Assembly: GCF_000428525.1 (NCBI RefSeq)
Contig: NZ_AUAC01000003.1
Location: 806,001-870,000, forward strand
Length of the DNA: 64,000 nucleotides
Direction of reading: 5' to 3'
Origin: Hellea balneolensis DSM 19091
GTDB lineage: Bacteria > Pseudomonadota > Alphaproteobacteria > Caulobacterales > Maricaulaceae
Position 1 is the stretch's first letter. The number at the start of each line of letters is the position of its first letter. Under the pieces are notes generated by a model that was not told where the DNA came from, did not search any database, and saw only the letters and a program-made list of their open reading frames with translations. Positions 1-7,193 of the stretch are shown in pieces. A program made the translations under genes and the position numbers.

Positions 1-973
1 TTCCGTCGGATTTCAGATGTCCTTCGCCGCCGTGGCAGCTTTGGTTGTGGTTTACAGAGAGTGGGATAAGCGGCGCATATACAAGCCACAGACGCATATA
101 TGGGATAGGCTAAAAAGCAATTTTTCAACGATAACAGTCACCAGCTTTGTTGCGGGCACGGCGACATCGGGTTTTGCCGTGCTTCATTTTAACCGCATCG
201 CGCGATATAGCCTGATTGGAAATATTCTTGCTATGCCGCTCTTTACATTTTTTGTGATGCCAGCCGCCCTTGCTACATTGATTGCACTGCCCTTCGGTCT
301 TGAGCATTGGCCCCTTGTTGTGATGGGAAAAGGACTGTCGGGAATGCTCTATATTGCAGACTGGGTGGCCTCTTGGCCTGGCGCAATGTGGTATGTCCAA
401 GCCGCGCCGCCATGGGTGATTGGGGTTTTTGGTTTTGGGTTTTTGCTTATCACCTTGGGAGAAAAACAAAGGCGCTATCTGGGCTTTGCTTTAGCTATCA
501 TTTGTTTCGCCCTGTGGAGCCAAACATCGCGCCCCGACATGCGTATATCCGATAGCGGACAGGTCGCTTTTTGGGGTGAGGGCGGAGAGGTACTTTATGT
601 TGGGCGCAAAGGGTCTGATCGTTATGGCCGTAGTCAATTTATGCAAATGAGCGGTGCTCCAAATGGAGAGATTGAGCGCTATCAAGACGCCTTGGCGGAT
701 TGCGATAGGCTTGCATGTCGTTTCAAAGTAAAGGGTCAACAAATTTCCGTTGTGAATCATCCGTCCGAAATTGCAGAAGAATGCCGTCAATCTGATATTG
801 TTGTGCTCACTCAACGCGATGCGGGTCCCGTCGTGAAACGGCAATGCAAAGCCCATTTATTTGATGCTAAACGCTTTGCAAAAGAAGGAGCGCAGGATGT
901 CTACATCAAAAATGGAGAGGCGGTTTTTGTTCCGGCTAATAGTGAAGCAAGACGAAGACGGCCTTGGTCATAA
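1..973 (+). CDS. comEC: ComEC/Rec2 family DNA uptake channel protein, C-terminal part (5' truncated by window edge)
   Basis: The reading frame is already open at base 2 and reads SVGFQMSFAAVAAL. This matches the 'FQLSFAAV' signature of the ComEC/Rec2 competence domain, so the gene begins left of the window and the internal ATG at 17 is not its start. Hydrophobic segments follow over about residues 40-175, then a soluble tail. ComEC forms the inner-membrane channel that passes single-stranded DNA into the cytoplasm during natural transformation. In this family a beta-lactamase-like domain often follows the channel, but here the tail (about 140 residues) is short and shows no HxHxDH motif, so any such domain would be degenerate or absent. 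The TAA stop at 971-973 directly abuts the stop codon of convergent lexA; comEC next to lexA is a common alphaproteobacterial arrangement. Confidence 0.85.
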   Translation, partial: SVGFQMSFAAVAALVVVYREWDKRRIYKPQTHIWDRLKSNFSTITVTSFVAGTATSGFAVLHFNRIARYSLIGNILAMPLFTFFVMPAALATLIALPFGLEHWPLVVMGKGLSGMLYIADWVASWPGAMWYVQAAPPWVIGVFGFGFLLITLGEKQRRYLGFALAIICFALWSQTSRPDMRISDSGQVAFWGEGGEVLYVGRKGSDRYGRSQFMQMSGAPNGEIERYQDALADCDRLACRFKVKGQQISVVNHPSEIAEECRQSDIVVLTQRDAGPVVKRQCKAHLFDAKRFAKEGAQDVYIKNGEAVFVPANSEARRRRPWS

Positions 974-1606
974 TTAGTGATATTTTCGCACTAACCCAAC
1001 TAAAATGCCTTGGACTTCGACGCGGTCGGGGCCGAATGTCTTTGTCTCAAAATCTTTATTTTCTGGAATAAGTTCAATGGTTTGTCCGGATTTGTAAATG
1101 CGCTTTAGCGTGGCTTCTTCTTGATCGACAAGGGCGACAACGATTTGGTTATTGCGCGCCGTATTGGCCTTTTTTACGATAACGATATCACCATCTAAAA
1201 TACCAGCTTCAATCATGGATTCGCCTTCAATTTCGAGAGCAAAGTGATCTGGACCCATCATATTGGGCGGAACAGAAATCATGTTATAGCTGTCTTCAAT
1301 CGCGGCAATCGGATTACCTGCCGCAATCTTACCGACAAAGGGCACTTCATAAGCGTCATTCGCCGCAACGGGAGCAGGGGCGGATGTGTAATCCTCAGGG
1401 AGTTTCAACACTTCCAGTGCGCGGGCTTTATTCGGGAGGCGGCGGATAAAGCCGCGTTCTTCGAGCGCCGTAATCAAGCGGTGAATACCCGACTTACTGG
1501 CAAGACCCAGAGCATCCTTCATTTCATCATAAGAGGGCGGAACCCCAACAGCTTTGATTTTACGATCAATCAGTAAAAGAAGGTCTTTTTGTTTTTGGGT
1601 TAACAT
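974..1606 (-). CDS. lexA: LexA repressor, SOS regulator
   Basis: LexA represses DNA-damage genes and cleaves itself when RecA-ssDNA forms. Taking the ATG at 1606 gives 210 residues. The N-terminal winged helix spans about residues 1-65 ([18 protein letters not shown]). The Ala96-Gly97 cleavage site lies in KIAAGNP, the catalytic serine is Ser130 (GESM) and the lysine is Lys168 (ATLKR). The frame extends to a TTG at 1624, but GGAG sits 8 bases before the 1606 ATG, and the family normally starts MLT(x)KQ, so 1606 is preferred. A LexA box at 1643-1657 indicates autoregulation. The gene converges on comEC with no spacer. The ring of neighbours (trp genes, comEC) is usual for this class, although moaC and moeA, often between trpC and lexA, are missing. 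Confidence 0.96.
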   Translation of the reverse strand: MLTQKQKDLLLLIDRKIKAVGVPPSYDEMKDALGLASKSGIHRLITALEERGFIRRLPNKARALEVLKLPEDYTSAPAPVAANDAYEVPFVGKIAAGNPIAAIEDSYNMISVPPNMMGPDHFALEIEGESMIEAGILDGDIVIVKKANTARNNQIVVALVDQEEATLKRIYKSGQTIELIPENKDFETKTFGPDRVEVQGILVGLVRKYH

Positions 1607-1642
1607 CAGATAGACTCCGAACAAAGTGGCAACATTAATTTT

Positions 1643-1657
1643 GTTCTATAGATGTTC
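1643..1657. promoter_or_regulatory. LexA (SOS) box between lexA and the divergent unknown gene
   Basis: GTTC (1643-1646), seven bases, GTTC (1654-1657) is the direct-repeat operator known for alphaproteobacterial LexA. It lies 36 bases before the lexA ATG, just downstream of a minus-strand TTGACA (1670-1665). It also lies 6 bases upstream of the plus-strand -35 of the divergent gene. LexA bound here could repress both genes. Confidence 0.9.
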
Positions 1658-1663
1658 TTTGTG

Positions 1664-1692
1664 TTGTCAAGTGGTAGAAATCTAAATATAAA
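1664..1692 (+). promoter_or_regulatory. Sigma-70-type promoter for the unknown gene at 1725
   Basis: TTGTCA (1664-1669), a 17-base spacer and TATAAA (1687-1692) form a near-consensus promoter on the plus strand. Transcription would begin near 1699, which would exclude the ATG at 1698 and favours the ATG at 1725. Confidence 0.65.
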
Positions 1693-1724
1693 CAAGTATG
1701 ACATCTATAAAAGGAAAGGCTTAC

Positions 1725-2306
1725 ATGTGGTTACCGATGCCAAATATTGTTTCGGTGAAGTGCCCGCATTGTAGCTGTCATTCTGAGTTTTCTTTCTCAA
1801 AAAGTATAATTCCTAAGAAAATTGATAGACCTTATTTTGACAAGTCTAAGTCGTTTAAGACTCAAAAGGTGCTCAGTGACTCTGGCTGGCAATATTTAGC
1901 CTGGTACGATCCAGGATTAGGCAAACGAAATATCGATGTAATTCATGATTTACCTGTAGGTGTGAAAGCAGAAGATTTTAAGCCAAATAACTTTTATGTC
2001 AGACATAATTTAAGTCGGGGTGTGGTTGTTTGTCATAGCTGTTCTTTGCGTAAATTACATACTTTGACTTGGCCAGACGATGCGTTTTTCGAAGTTGATT
2101 ATAAGGGAGAAACTCTTTGGGCCTTCAATCGTGAAATGGCATTGACTATTTTAAACTACTTACAATCTTCTGATAGAAAGAAACGAATTATAAGCACTTC
2201 AGGATATGTTTCACAGCATAGCTGGTTACGGAAAATTCCAACAGTTTTTCAAACAAAAAAGGCTAGAAGGGAAGTTGTAACAAAATTAAGGAAAGTTGTG
2301 GCTTAA
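1725..2306 (+). CDS. Unknown protein with two CxxC pairs, possible zinc-ribbon protein
   Basis: Family not recognised. The 193-residue protein has a CPHC pair near its N-terminus (about residues 14-17) followed by CHSE, and a second pair CHSC (about 104-107). Four such cysteines could bind one zinc ion. The middle is rich in aromatic and charged residues and the C-terminus is basic (KKARREVVTKLRK), so nucleic-acid binding is possible but unproven. The frame opens at ATG 1698, but AGGAAAGG at 1712-1719 sits five bases before ATG 1725 and the promoter at 1664-1692 also favours 1725. The gene is clearly more AT-rich than the flanking genes, which suggests recent acquisition. It is divergent from lexA, shares its SOS box, and occupies the place where moaC/moeA are often found. 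Confidence 0.7.
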   Translation: MWLPMPNIVSVKCPHCSCHSEFSFSKSIIPKKIDRPYFDKSKSFKTQKVLSDSGWQYLAWYDPGLGKRNIDVIHDLPVGVKAEDFKPNNFYVRHNLSRGVVVCHSCSLRKLHTLTWPDDAFFEVDYKGETLWAFNREMALTILNYLQSSDRKKRIISTSGYVSQHSWLRKIPTVFQTKKARREVVTKLRKVVA

Positions 2307-2311
2307 TCCCC

Positions 2312-3085
2312 CTAAAACTCTGGCTGACGCTTCTCTAGAAAGGCGCGAAAGCCTTCTTTGAAATCGTCACTGACAAAGGCTGTTGTGATCTTGTTTGTAA
2401 TGTCGGGCGTTGCTGTGACGCCGCCTTTTTCGATATGGGCCATCACCTCTTTTGTGACGCGCAGTGAATGCGGGGAGAGTTTTGCGAGGGTTTCTGCATA
2501 TCTCAAAACTTCTATATCTAGCGATTCAGAGCTGACAATCTGATTGGCTAAGCCTATGCGCAGGGCCTCTTCGGGCTTAATCTTACGAGCCGAAAAGAGC
2601 ATGTCTTTCGCCATAGGAATACCCACTGTGGCGGCCAAACGGGTGATTTCAGGGAAGGGGTAGATAATGCCGAGCTTGGCAGGCGGTATGGCGAAAAAAG
2701 CCGTCTCATCTGTTATTCGCACATCACACGCCAGCGCTAAGCCGCAACCACCGCCCACCGCACCGCCGCGTATTTTGGCAAGGGTCGGGGCCCGAAATTC
2801 AACGAGCTTATCAAAAGCGGCATCAACAGCTTCGTTAAAGTCTTTGGCGGTGTCCTCGGTTTTAAAAATGGTTTCAAACTCAGAGATATCTGCGCCTGAG
2901 GTGAAATGCTCACCTTCGCCAGAGACGATAAGGACGCGTAAATCAGGATTTGCGCTTAGCTCATCTAAAAGGCTCGGCAAGGCCTTCCACATATCTAAAG
3001 ATAAGGCGTTACGTTTGCCGGGGTTGGAAAATTCAAGCCAGGCAATATGTTTAGAGTGATAGCCTGATCTTAAGGTTCCGCTCAT
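2312..3085 (-). CDS. Enoyl-CoA hydratase/isomerase family protein
   Basis: This 257-residue crotonase-fold protein carries the N-terminal signature NPGKRNALSLDM and the oxyanion-hole region GGAVGGGCGLALACDVRI (about residues 106-123). It ends in the family-typical FREGFRAFLEKRQPEF-like tail (here FKEGFRAFLEKRQPEF). Family members hydrate enoyl-CoA or isomerise acyl-CoAs; which substrate is used cannot be told from sequence, and the usual catalytic glutamates are not both obvious. Its ATG overlaps the trpC stop (ATGA, 3085-3082), so it is probably translated with the trp operon even though no tryptophan role is known for the family. It ends five bases from the convergent unknown gene. Confidence 0.85.
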   Translation of the reverse strand: MSGTLRSGYHSKHIAWLEFSNPGKRNALSLDMWKALPSLLDELSANPDLRVLIVSGEGEHFTSGADISEFETIFKTEDTAKDFNEAVDAAFDKLVEFRAPTLAKIRGGAVGGGCGLALACDVRITDETAFFAIPPAKLGIIYPFPEITRLAATVGIPMAKDMLFSARKIKPEEALRIGLANQIVSSESLDIEVLRYAETLAKLSPHSLRVTKEVMAHIEKGGVTATPDITNKITTAFVSDDFKEGFRAFLEKRQPEF

Positions 3086-3879
3086 GCCAGTAAGCCTCGA
3101 ACAGCCCCCGCCACATCATCCTGCCGCATAAAGCTCTCGCCGATGAGATAACCCTGCGCGCCATGTTTGGCTAATCGCTCAATGTCGTCTTTCGTAAAGA
3201 TACCACTTTCTGCGATCAAGGTTGCATCCTGCGGCACCTCTGAGGCGAGGCGCGTAAATGTGTCCAGTGTTGTATCAAATGTACGTAAGTCGCGATTATT
3301 GATACCTATGAGCTTCGCGCCGAGCTTTACCGCGCGGGCGAGTTCGGCGGCGTCATGGGTTTCAACAAGCGCGTCTAGTCCCAGCGAGGCGGCTTCATCC
3401 ATCAAGGCTTTGGCGGTATCGTCATCAATCATCGCCATAATGACTAGGATACAATCCGCGCCCATGGCCGCGCTCTCGGCGATTTGGATAGGGTCTAGCA
3501 TGAAGTCCTTGCGGAGTAGGGGTAACTCAGTCGCCCCGCGTACTTGTTTAAAGATAGCATTGCTGCCCATAAATCCGGGGCCGTCGGTGAGAACAGAGAG
3601 GCAAGCCGCGCCGCCCTCGGCATAGCTCCGCGCAATAACGACAGGGTCAAAGTCTTTGCGAATAATCCCTTTGGAGGGACTGGCTTTTTTGACCTCACAA
3701 ATCAGGGCTGGGCCGCTTTGGGATTGAATGGCTTTGGTAAAGCCGCGCGGGCGAGGCAGGTCCGCCGCAATCTCGCGCAGCTCTTGGATGGAAATGTCTT
3801 GGCGCAGAGCTTCGACTTCATCGGCCTTATAGGCCGCGATTTTTTTGAGCACGTCTGGGGCGTCCATCAGGCTAGCCAT
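3082..3879 (-). CDS. trpC: Indole-3-glycerol phosphate synthase
   Basis: TrpC closes carboxyphenylamino-deoxyribulose phosphate to indole-3-glycerol phosphate, step four of the tryptophan pathway. The 265-residue protein has the TIM-barrel motifs CEVKKASPSKGIIR (catalytic Lys in the first beta strand), LLRKDFMLDP, GINNRDLRTF and ESGI. The frame reaches a TTG at 3885, but GGAGAG lies seven bases before ATG 3879, which is taken as the start; a further ATG lies at 3867. The start overlaps the 3' end of trpD by eight bases, and the stop overlaps the start of the enoyl-CoA hydratase gene. No TrpF domain is fused. Confidence 0.95.
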   Translation of the reverse strand: MASLMDAPDVLKKIAAYKADEVEALRQDISIQELREIAADLPRPRGFTKAIQSQSGPALICEVKKASPSKGIIRKDFDPVVIARSYAEGGAACLSVLTDGPGFMGSNAIFKQVRGATELPLLRKDFMLDPIQIAESAAMGADCILVIMAMIDDDTAKALMDEAASLGLDALVETHDAAELARAVKLGAKLIGINNRDLRTFDTTLDTFTRLASEVPQDATLIAESGIFTKDDIERLAKHGAQGYLIGESFMRQDDVAGAVRGLLA

Positions 3880-4843
3880 GAGCAATCTCTCCGGTCGACA
3901 CCTTTATAAGAGTCTCAAGGGCGTTCAGGGCTTTGCCGCTATCGATGCTTTCCGTTGCCATATCTATGCCGCTTGGAATATCGCTTGCTAGCCCTGCAAT
4001 CATCAGGGCAGCGCCGCTATTGAGGCTGACAATATCACGGTAATCGCCATGTTCGCCTTTGAGTAAGGCCAGCATGGCATGGGCATTCTCGGCAGGGTGC
4101 CCGCCTCGAAGGCTCTCTATTGTGGTCAGCTCAATACCATAGCTTTCGGGCGAAATGGTGAACTCTGTTACCTGTCCGTCTTTGACCTCAGACACGAATG
4201 TCGGGCCAGTTGTTGTAATTTCGTCTAGGCCATCAGACCCATGAACAACCCATATATGCTCAGCGCCCAAGCCGACAAAGGCCTCGGCCATGAGGTGCCG
4301 CCAATCATCATTATTCACGCCAACCAGCATACGCGGCGTACTGGCGGGATTACTCATTGGGCCGAGTAGGTTAAAGAGCGTGCGCTTTCCAATGGCTTTC
4401 CGTGCAGGGCCGACAAAGCGCATGGCGGGGTGATGGTTGGGCGCGAAGAGAAAACCGACACCCGCCTTATCGACACATTCCGCTGCTTTTTCAGGGGTAA
4501 TAGTGAGGTTTACGCCAAGCTCTGAGAGCGTGTCAGCTGTGCCTGTGAGAGAACTTGCCGCGCGATTGCCATGTTTGGCCACCCTTGCGCCTGCACCCGC
4601 GCAGACGAGGGCGGAAGCGGTGGAGATAGAGAGCGTATGCAATCCCGTACCGCCTGTACCAACAATGTCGATGGCATTCGGAATATCAACGGGGGTCATA
4701 TTTTCCCGCATAATTTCAACGCCGATACGAACTTGCTCAGATGTTAGGCCAGCGTCGTTTAAGCCGATAAGGAAGTCTTGAATCTCCGCGTCAGATTTCT
4801 CGCCGCGCAAGATGCTGCGCATGATATCTGCGAAGTCACTCAT
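3872..4843 (-). CDS. trpD: Anthranilate phosphoribosyltransferase
   Basis: TrpD transfers the phosphoribosyl group of PRPP to anthranilate. The 323-residue length is usual. The PRPP/glycine-rich signature DIVGTGGTG (about residues 60-68) and the KHGNRAASS motif (about 90-98) are intact. Later blocks, FLFAPNHHPAMR and FNLLGPMSNP, are typical of the enzyme. The start codon overlaps the trpG stop by four bases (ATGA), indicating translational coupling, and its own end overlaps trpC. No fusion to trpG is present. Confidence 0.96.
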   Translation of the reverse strand: MSDFADIMRSILRGEKSDAEIQDFLIGLNDAGLTSEQVRIGVEIMRENMTPVDIPNAIDIVGTGGTGLHTLSISTASALVCAGAGARVAKHGNRAASSLTGTADTLSELGVNLTITPEKAAECVDKAGVGFLFAPNHHPAMRFVGPARKAIGKRTLFNLLGPMSNPASTPRMLVGVNNDDWRHLMAEAFVGLGAEHIWVVHGSDGLDEITTTGPTFVSEVKDGQVTEFTISPESYGIELTTIESLRGGHPAENAHAMLALLKGEHGDYRDIVSLNSGAALMIAGLASDIPSGIDMATESIDSGKALNALETLIKVSTGEIAHG

Positions 4844-5418
4844 TTCAGGCCCGCAATCTGTAGGAACTTTGAAATCAAGGCATGGCCATTTTCAGAGGCA
4901 ATCGACTCAGGGTGAAATTGCAAACCGTGAATAGGGCGCGTTTTATGGCGCAGGCTCATAATTTCTTGATCTTCCGTCCAAGCATTCACCGCGAGGCAAT
5001 TGGGTAGGCTTTCACGTTCTACTGAAAGGCTGTGATAGCGTGTGGCTTTGAACGGGTTATCCAAGCCTTTAAATAATCCCGTGCCGTCGTGGTGGATATC
5101 GCTGACCTTACCATGCATGATTTGCTTTGCGCGGATGACCTTACCGCCAAAAGCCTGACCGATAGATTGCTGACCGAGGCAAATGCCGAGAATGGGCAGG
5201 TCCTCAGGGGCTTGGGCGAGGAGGTCCAGACACATACCCGCCTCATCCGGGGTCTTAGGGCCGGGGGATATCATGACGGCCTTCGCGCCAAGGCTTAGCG
5301 CTTGTCCCGCGCCCATATCATCATTGCGGATAACGTGCGTTTCCGCGCCCATCTCCTGCGCATAATGGACGAGGTTATAGGTAAAGCTGTCGTAATTATC
5401 GATGACGAGGAGTGTCAT
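4840..5418 (-). CDS. trpG: Anthranilate synthase component II (glutamine amidotransferase)
   Basis: This 192-residue class I glutamine amidotransferase supplies ammonia to TrpE. The N-terminus LLVIDNYDSFTYNLVHY and the oxyanion stretch SPGPKTPDEAG are characteristic. The nucleophile is Cys80 in GICLGQQ, and the His-Glu pair is in LQFHPESI near the C-terminus. It overlaps trpD by four bases. Its ATG follows immediately after the stop of the small membrane ORF upstream (TAA then ATG, no spacer), so it depends on translation through that ORF or on a site within its 3' end. A PabA role in folate synthesis as well is possible, as is common when one copy serves both pathways. Confidence 0.95.
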   Translation of the reverse strand: MTLLVIDNYDSFTYNLVHYAQEMGAETHVIRNDDMGAGQALSLGAKAVMISPGPKTPDEAGMCLDLLAQAPEDLPILGICLGQQSIGQAFGGKVIRAKQIMHGKVSDIHHDGTGLFKGLDNPFKATRYHSLSVERESLPNCLAVNAWTEDQEIMSLRHKTRPIHGLQFHPESIASENGHALISKFLQIAGLK

Positions 5419-5727
5419 TTATTTTAATCTTTCGTTTCGACTTGTGGTTTTCATAGCCTGAATGTCATTTAGTCTTTTTTGCGTCTTATAGTTCATCCAC
5501 CAAGCTAGAAATATAAGGGGTAAAAATGGAATAAATAGCAATATAGGTGTAAAAAACATCAAAATTGGTAATAAAGGTAATACTAATGCTGTAGCGCCAA
5601 TCATAAGCGATAAATGTGATAGTTCTTTGGACTGCCAGTCACCCTTGCTCCGCAATTTAATGAACTTAAATATTGATATGATAAATATCATTACTCCGAT
5701 ACTGATTGAACATATCCATAAATTCAC
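5419..5727 (-). CDS. Small hydrophobic membrane protein lying between trpE and trpG
   Basis: Family not recognised. A 102-residue frame (from GTG 5727; a TTG at 5733 is the alternative, with no ATG near the front) has two hydrophobic stretches. The first is near residues 5-22, the second a long stretch at about 43-80 that could cross the membrane twice, and a basic C-terminus follows (NYKTQKRLNDIQAMKTTSRNERLK runs to the end). It begins inside or next to the trpE stop and ends directly before the trpG ATG, so it is fully embedded in the operon. Its base composition is much more AT-rich than trpE and trpG. Ribosome-binding signals are weak. Whether it is a working gene or an inserted stretch that happens to keep an open frame cannot be settled here, but precise abutment on both sides favours a translated frame. 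Confidence 0.6.
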   Translation of the reverse strand: MNLWICSISIGVMIFIISIFKFIKLRSKGDWQSKELSHLSLMIGATALVLPLLPILMFFTPILLFIPFLPLIFLAWWMNYKTQKRLNDIQAMKTTSRNERLK

Positions 5728-5729
5728 AG

Positions 5730-7193
5730 TCAATTCCGATCAAATTTCACGCTCTGCTCAGCCGCGCGGAAGAGCGCAGCAGCCTTATGAAGCGTTTCTT
5801 CAAATTCAGATTTGGGTACGGAGTCCATAACAATACCTGCGCCTGCGCGGACATGGAGCGTACCGTCTTTGACGATGCCAGTCCGCAAAGCGATAGCCGT
5901 GTCCATATCGCCGTTAGAGGAGATGTAACCCACCGCGCCCGCATAGATGCCGCGCTTTTCGGCTTCCAGCTCGTCAATGATTTCCATAGCGCGTACTTTG
6001 GGCGCGCCTGACACTGTGCCCGCAGGGAAGCCAGCGAAGAGAGCAGAGATCGAGTCATGTTCATCTAGAATATCTCCTTCGACATTAGAGACGATATGCA
6101 TGACATGGCTATAGCGCTCTATGGTGAAGTGTTCTGTTACGCGGACTGTGCCGGCCTTCGACACGCGGCCCACATCATTGCGGCCCAAATCGAGCAGCAT
6201 AAGATGTTCGGCACATTCTTTTGGATCGGCGAGTAAGTCTTTCTCGTGCTGTAGGTCTTGAGCTTGTGTCTTTCCGCGAGGTCGTGTTCCCGCGATAGGG
6301 CGAATGGTAACGACACCGTCCCTTAGACGTACCAGAATTTCAGGACTGGAGCCGATAATGCTGTGATCCTCGAAATTCAGGAAATAAAGAAAGGGCGAGG
6401 GGTTCATGCGCCGCAAGCTACGGTAAAGCGCGAAGTCACTGGCGGGAAGCGGCGCGGAGAGGCGCTGTCCGATGACCACTTGGAAAATATCCCCTGACAG
6501 GATGTAATCTTTTGCCTTTTTTACGCGCTCTGAAAACGCACTGACCGTCGTGCCCAGTTTCGGCTCTATGACGGGCGTGTCTATATCTTCAATGACGTTA
6601 TGGCTGGTGGGCAGGCTAAGGTCGCGCACCACGGCCTGAATACGCTTGACGGCTTTGTGATAGCTCCCGCCGGGATAGACAGGTGAGGCGACAATGATTT
6701 CCTGCGCCACCGCATCAAAGATGGCGACGATTGTAGGCCGTACCATAATCGCGTCAGGGGTGCCGATAGGGTCAGGCAAGTCAGAGGCCAATGTCTCCAC
6801 TTGGCGGATCATGTCATAACCGAGATAACCGAAAAGCCCGGCGCCCATAGGCGGGATGCCTTCGGGGAGATCAAAAGCGCTTTCGGCTTGAAGGGCGCGG
6901 AGCGTGTCTAGCGGCTGCCCGTCCAATGTTTTAAACGCCTCGCCATCACGGGAGATTTCACTAACGTCACCCTGGGAGCGCCAAATGACATCGGGTGAGA
7001 AGCCCAAAAAGCTATAACGTCCCCGAATTTCACCGCCCTGCACAGATTCAAACAAAAAGGCGTAAGGTTTTCCCGTCGCGATTTTCAGATAAGCCGAGAC
7101 TGGGGTGTCCAGATCATTGACAACCCGCGCATAGACAAGCTGCGGCTTTGATCCGTCAAACTCCTCTTGGCTAGGGCTTATTTTTAAAGACAT
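5730..7193 (-). CDS. trpE: Anthranilate synthase component I
   Basis: TrpE converts chorismate plus ammonia to anthranilate and is the feedback-controlled entry to tryptophan synthesis. The 487-residue protein contains the N-terminal regulatory segment FLFESVQGGEIRGRYSFLG (the LLES-type tryptophan site). The chorismate-binding core has GDIFQVVIGQRL, RMNPSPFLYFL, IAGTRPRGKT, LLDLGRNDVGRV and FPAGTVSGAPKVRAMEII, all intact. The ATG overlaps the last base of the ppiD stop (TAATG at 7195-7191), so translation is coupled to ppiD. The stop overlaps the start of the small membrane ORF. No leader-peptide attenuator was seen, as expected for a gene inside a longer transcript. Confidence 0.96.
   Translation of the reverse strand: MSLKISPSQEEFDGSKPQLVYARVVNDLDTPVSAYLKIATGKPYAFLFESVQGGEIRGRYSFLGFSPDVIWRSQGDVSEISRDGEAFKTLDGQPLDTLRALQAESAFDLPEGIPPMGAGLFGYLGYDMIRQVETLASDLPDPIGTPDAIMVRPTIVAIFDAVAQEIIVASPVYPGGSYHKAVKRIQAVVRDLSLPTSHNVIEDIDTPVIEPKLGTTVSAFSERVKKAKDYILSGDIFQVVIGQRLSAPLPASDFALYRSLRRMNPSPFLYFLNFEDHSIIGSSPEILVRLRDGVVTIRPIAGTRPRGKTQAQDLQHEKDLLADPKECAEHLMLLDLGRNDVGRVSKAGTVRVTEHFTIERYSHVMHIVSNVEGDILDEHDSISALFAGFPAGTVSGAPKVRAMEIIDELEAEKRGIYAGAVGYISSNGDMDTAIALRTGIVKDGTLHVRAGAGIVMDSVPKSEFEETLHKAAALFRAAEQSVKFDRN

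Noticed and set aside
1698-1724. ATG 1698 as start of the CxxC-pair gene
   Set aside because: It lies at the predicted transcription start, while a good ribosome-binding site serves ATG 1725.
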